Assembly: GCF_031455095.1 (NCBI RefSeq)
Contig: NZ_JAVDSB010000012.1
Location: forward strand, 62,001-126,000
Source: Paenibacillus_E qinlingensis_A
Lineage (GTDB): Bacteria > Bacillota > Bacilli > Paenibacillales > NBRC-103111
DNA: 64,000 nt
Direction: 5' to 3'
A model generated the notes under the pieces. The model was not told where the DNA came from, did no database searches, and saw only the letters and a list, made by a program, of their open reading frames with translations. Position 1 is the first letter of the stretch, and every line of letters starts with the position of its first letter. Both the position numbers and the translations under genes were made by a program. This document shows, piece by piece, positions 61,126-64,000 of this stretch.

Positions 61126-61570
61126 TGAGACTGTCGATTAATGAATGGAGACTTAATAAATATGCAAATTAGTGAATTCTTATAAAAATTGACGGTTTTA
61201 GAGGAGCTTGTCTCTCCTTACAAAGGTACGCTCACATGCGATTTCAAATAAAGGTGTGCCTGCCATAACGTTATTTGCTACATTGGCATGTTCTGCGAAG
61301 AAATAGCATTACGGAATAACGCTATTTCGACCGAATGGAGTGGTATTTATCCATTTATGGTGAAATAACCTTGTTTTATAACGTTATTCTCCCGTATTCT
61401 CTTCTAAACTAACAAATAAGATGTTTTCATAAGGTTATTTTGCGAACGAGATTCATCTCTATGTCATGGGAGCGATAAGTTATCTCGAGTTGCAAAAGTT
61501 CCCCGTTGTTTCTCTAAATTTTAAATGATGCATATGATTATTCAGGATAAACAGTTAATCGACAGTCTCA
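61126..61570. mobile_element. MITE-like element with 16-bp terminal inverted repeats
   Basis: TGAGACTGTCGATTAA (61126-61141) is the exact reverse complement of the sequence at 61555-61570. A possible 3-base target duplication AAC flanks it on both sides. No transposase lies inside. It may be a non-autonomous element or the remains of an insertion sequence; the assignment rests on the termini only. Confidence 0.5.
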
Positions 61571-61617
61571 AACCTCCAGCTAATTTCTAGTTTTCCACTA
61601 CTAATAGGAAAATAAAT

Positions 61618-61690
61618 GGAAAACCTCCCTCTAATTTCAGCAAATTACCGCAAAAACGGAAGAAGACTGAAAAATAGCTGGAGGTTTTCC
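61618..61690 (-). terminator. Terminator after the FAD oxidoreductase gene
   Basis: GGAAAACCTCC (61618-61628) pairs with GGAGGTTTTCC (61680-61690), with an inner TTTCAG/CTGAAA stem. T-rich sequence follows on the minus strand. Confidence 0.75.
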
Positions 61691-61697
61691 ATTGCTT

Positions 61698-63041
61698 TTA
61701 CTTCAACAAAGCCCCATCCTTCTCAAGGACGGCCTGCAGTTCGGCAACGTTAATCTCTGCTGGTAGCACGCCATGCTTCACAGCGAGCCCTGCTGCGGAA
61801 CCTGCGGCTTGGCCTGTAGCCATGCAGCTTGGCGTTAGGCGCGTCGTCGCGAGCGCTTCATGCGTGGTGGAGATACAGCGACCTGCGGTGAGCAGGTTCT
61901 CGATTTTTTGCGGCAGCAGGCAGCGGTAAGGGATATCGTAAGCGCCGTCCCCTTTGACCCATGCTGCGGTTACGCCTTTGCCCGATGGATCGTGGATATC
62001 AATCGGGTACCCACTGCGTGCGATAACGTCATCAAAATGACGACCTTGCACGACATCATCCACTTGCAGCGCATACTGGCCGTCAATCCGACGCGTTTCA
62101 CGAATACCAATTTGTGCGCCAACGTTGGAAATGGAGGCTTTTTCAAAGCCTGGCAAGTTATTTCGCATAAACTCAGCGACCATCAACACTTGCTTGCGCC
62201 CAAGCTCTTCGGCTTCTGTCAAGTCTTCCACATTGGTGCCATCAAGCCCTTGCACACGCGTAGTATTGACCAGTACTTCGTCGTCCTCTGGACCCGTGAA
62301 GAACAGGACTTGATCGCGATTGATCGGCAGATTCGCTTCCTTCCAATGTTTGAAATAGCCTAGCACACCAGAGAGAGGGAGATCAGCGAGCTCGGAGAAA
62401 GGCGTCTTTTTATAAAACTCATCCGGGTGATCGATCATGTATTGTTTCACGCCAGGCAGATTCACACCGCGCATTCTGAATTTCATCGTCATCGGCTGTG
62501 TCGCCTTATCCCCGTCGCGCCCTTTGAGGCACGGCGCCCCTGACAGATACGCGAGATCCGCATCACCTGTCGTATCAATAAAGACTTTACCACGGACATC
62601 AATTCTGCCGGATTTGGACGTCAGCTGCACAGATTGAATGCGATTGTCCACGGTTTCCACATGATCGACAAAGCTATGGAAAAGCAACTTAACACCCGCT
62701 TCTTTAAGCATATCGACGGCAAGAACTTTATATATTTCAGGGTGATAAGGTGTAATAGTATTCACGAATCCAACGGTATCCCGAAGATGTCCTGGGGATG
62801 CGTTCATCGCCATCAGGCGGTCAATAATTTCTTGCGCGAGACCCGCAATGACTTGCTTGCCATCCGTTGTATGAAACGTCATCCAAGGATACACAAGCGC
62901 TGCCGTCGACATCCCGCCGATAAAGCCATATTTTTCGATTAAAACAGTCTTAGCCCCACTTCTTCCTGCCGCTATCGCTGCATTAACACCCGCTGGACCT
63001 CCACCTACAACTACCACATCTGCTTCTATCTGTTTAATCAT
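61698..63041 (-). CDS. FAD-dependent oxidoreductase (FAD_oxidored family)
   Basis: A 447-residue flavoprotein. The FAD motif is DVVVVGGGPAGVNAAIAAGRSG; further motifs are FIDTTGDADLAYLSG and the C-terminal GRCISTTHEALATTRLTPSCMATGQAAG, characteristic of the FAD-dependent oxidoreductases found with sugar-metabolism genes in Paenibacillus. The start at 63041 follows GGGAGCG. It is divergent from a LacI regulator and is a likely target of it. Substrate unknown. Confidence 0.88.
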   Translation of the reverse strand: MIKQIEADVVVVGGGPAGVNAAIAAGRSGAKTVLIEKYGFIGGMSTAALVYPWMTFHTTDGKQVIAGLAQEIIDRLMAMNASPGHLRDTVGFVNTITPYHPEIYKVLAVDMLKEAGVKLLFHSFVDHVETVDNRIQSVQLTSKSGRIDVRGKVFIDTTGDADLAYLSGAPCLKGRDGDKATQPMTMKFRMRGVNLPGVKQYMIDHPDEFYKKTPFSELADLPLSGVLGYFKHWKEANLPINRDQVLFFTGPEDDEVLVNTTRVQGLDGTNVEDLTEAEELGRKQVLMVAEFMRNNLPGFEKASISNVGAQIGIRETRRIDGQYALQVDDVVQGRHFDDVIARSGYPIDIHDPSGKGVTAAWVKGDGAYDIPYRCLLPQKIENLLTAGRCISTTHEALATTRLTPSCMATGQAAGSAAGLAVKHGVLPAEINVAELQAVLEKDGALLK

Positions 63042-63109
63042 CTGACTTCGCTCCCTTAGGTTCATTGTTTGTTTGCCGAATGCTTCTATGTCTTGCTTCT
63101 CTCCTAGTG

Positions 63110-63156
63110 TAGTTTAAAATTAACCTTCTTTTTAGTATCAAATTAGTTTAAAATTA
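63110..63156. promoter_or_regulatory. Direct repeat TAGTTTAAAATTA between divergent genes
   Basis: The 13-base word occurs at 63110-63122 and 63144-63156, with start-to-start spacing of 34 bases, in the intergenic stretch between the FAD oxidoreductase and the LacI gene. It could be part of promoters or an operator; not proved. Confidence 0.45.
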
Positions 63157-63196
63157 GAGATACAGAAGGTATCAGAAAAGGAGACATCTCAGACGA

Positions 63197-64000
63197 ATGC
63201 GCAAACGAATTACGCTCTACGATTTGGCCGATCAGCTAGGCTTAACGATTCAAACGGTATCCAAAGCGCTGCGAGGTCTACCTGGTATGTCAGAGCAGAC
63301 ACGAAGTGAAGTTTTCAAACTCGCGCGCGAGCTTGGCTATATGACCAAAGACCAAAAAGTAACGCTTCAACAAGATCTCATCTCACCGTATCCCGTTGTA
63401 CAGCGCAGGTTCGTACTCGTCCAAAACAAACAATCATTAAACTTTAATCGCCTGCTGCTGCAAGGCTTGCATGAACGCTTCATGGAATTCGGGCACACGG
63501 TCCAACCACTTCTCATACCACCTAAACTGAAACCATCGCAATTCAATGATTGGGCTGAGGAGCAAGGTTTACTGTATGCAGAAGGGGTCTTTATCGCACC
63601 ACGAATGAACTTTGATCTCTTGGAACAAAAGCTGCTGGAACTGCAAATCCCGCGGATTCTGCTGAATTTCCCGCCACCGGAGTCAAAGGTGGATAGTGTC
63701 ATTTGGGATGTGTATGAGGCGGTTTATCAGGCGGTGCGTAGGCTGGTGCGCATGGGCCACAGAAACATCCTTTATGTAGGTGACACGAAAGATCAACGCG
63801 GATTCGTTATCCGTTGGCAGGCTTTCACAGAAGCGATGAAAGAAGCTGGGGTCAACGTAGACCCTACTGATCACGCGATAGAGCGAGATGGTTCGGAGGG
63901 GTGGCTGCACGATTTTGAGCGGAAATATCAGCTGCATCAACCTACGGCTGTCATTTGCGGCATTGATGAAGAAGCAGCGCCTGTGTATCACACGCTTCGC
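63197..64000 (+). CDS. LacI family transcriptional regulator, 3' end outside window
   Basis: The frame from the ATG at 63197 is open to the last base (268 codons). The N-terminus is a LacI-type helix-turn-helix (ITLYDLADQLGLTIQTVSKALRG, then MSEQTRSEVFKLARELGY). The ligand-binding domain follows: RRLVRMGHRNILYVGD and the PTAVICGIDEEAAP segment where the effector pocket begins. AAAAGGAG lies about 13 bases before the ATG. It is divergent from the FAD oxidoreductase and probably regulates it. The missing part is about 60-80 residues. Confidence 0.93.
   Translation, partial: MRKRITLYDLADQLGLTIQTVSKALRGLPGMSEQTRSEVFKLARELGYMTKDQKVTLQQDLISPYPVVQRRFVLVQNKQSLNFNRLLLQGLHERFMEFGHTVQPLLIPPKLKPSQFNDWAEEQGLLYAEGVFIAPRMNFDLLEQKLLELQIPRILLNFPPPESKVDSVIWDVYEAVYQAVRRLVRMGHRNILYVGDTKDQRGFVIRWQAFTEAMKEAGVNVDPTDHAIERDGSEGWLHDFERKYQLHQPTAVICGIDEEAAPVYHTLR

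Larger units (their letters stand above)
60996..61697. other. Gene-free stretch with repeats
   Basis: About 700 bases without a supported gene. It contains the 446-bp inverted-repeat element at 61126-61570, a hairpin GAAATAGC/GCTATTTC (61301-61329), repeated ATAACGTTATT words (near 61266 and 61378), and the terminator of the FAD oxidoreductase. Confidence 0.7.

Overview
The window looks like chromosome from a spore-forming, low-to-mid GC member of the Bacillales, most likely Paenibacillus or a close relative. The reasons are a gerA-type germination operon, a SigI/RsgI pair, a T-box-controlled ilvBNC-leuA operon, an infC-rpmI-rplT operon with an attenuated leader, strong GGAGG ribosome binding sites and frequent TTG/GTG starts. 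This is inferred from gene content; no database search was run.

Layout. 1-7 kb: 3' end of gcvPB, a Gfo/Idh/MocA dehydrogenase coupled to an MFS transporter, a small membrane protein, leucyl aminopeptidase and an Fe-S aldo/keto reductase. 7.2-19.0 kb: an accessory island on the minus strand that I read as a polymorphic-toxin locus. It holds a long secreted-type protein (FN3, PPC, pre-toxin, Hint, AHH nuclease), its Imm11-like partner, a second broken 'orphan' toxin with a different C-terminal domain, and four further immunity-like genes. Both toxin genes lack their 5' ends, and the intact-tipped one abuts a fragment of an oppositely oriented RCC1-repeat gene. 19.1-24.8 kb: rsgI-sigI with a SigI-like promoter, an XRE regulator, a multi-TM protein, a LytTR response regulator and small proteins. 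25.0-30.8 kb: a three-gene alpha-glucan cluster (DUF4912, GH57-GT4 fusion, GH15). 30.8-36.1 kb: two His-rich small membrane proteins, a GcvH-like protein without the lipoyl lysine, peroxiredoxin, leuB, a DUF2269-like protein, VanW and a decayed DUF559 nuclease gene.

36.2-43.0 kb: aminotransferase and the leuA-ilvC-ilvN-ilvB operon (minus strand), headed by a clear sigma-A promoter and a T-box. 43.0-47.0 kb: ger operon in A-C-B order. 47.0-48.4 kb: infC-rpmI-rplT. 48.4-56.6 kb: glycosyltransferase, PAP2 phosphatase, diacylglycerol-type glucosyltransferase, trmB, a WGxxGxxG-tail secreted protein, ytqA/ytqB and manA. 56.6-64 kb: IMP dehydrogenase paralogue, PNPOx-like protein, B12-radical SAM protein, a gene-free stretch flanked by 16-bp inverted repeats, an FAD oxidoreductase and a divergent LacI regulator cut by the window end.

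The most unusual part is the 7-19 kb island. The orphan toxin is out of frame only at a 13-base G homopolymer and then interrupted by one in-frame TAA. Its cytotoxic-tip candidate is not one I can name, and several immunity-like genes have no visible cognate toxin. Most of the remainder is conserved metabolism and translation.
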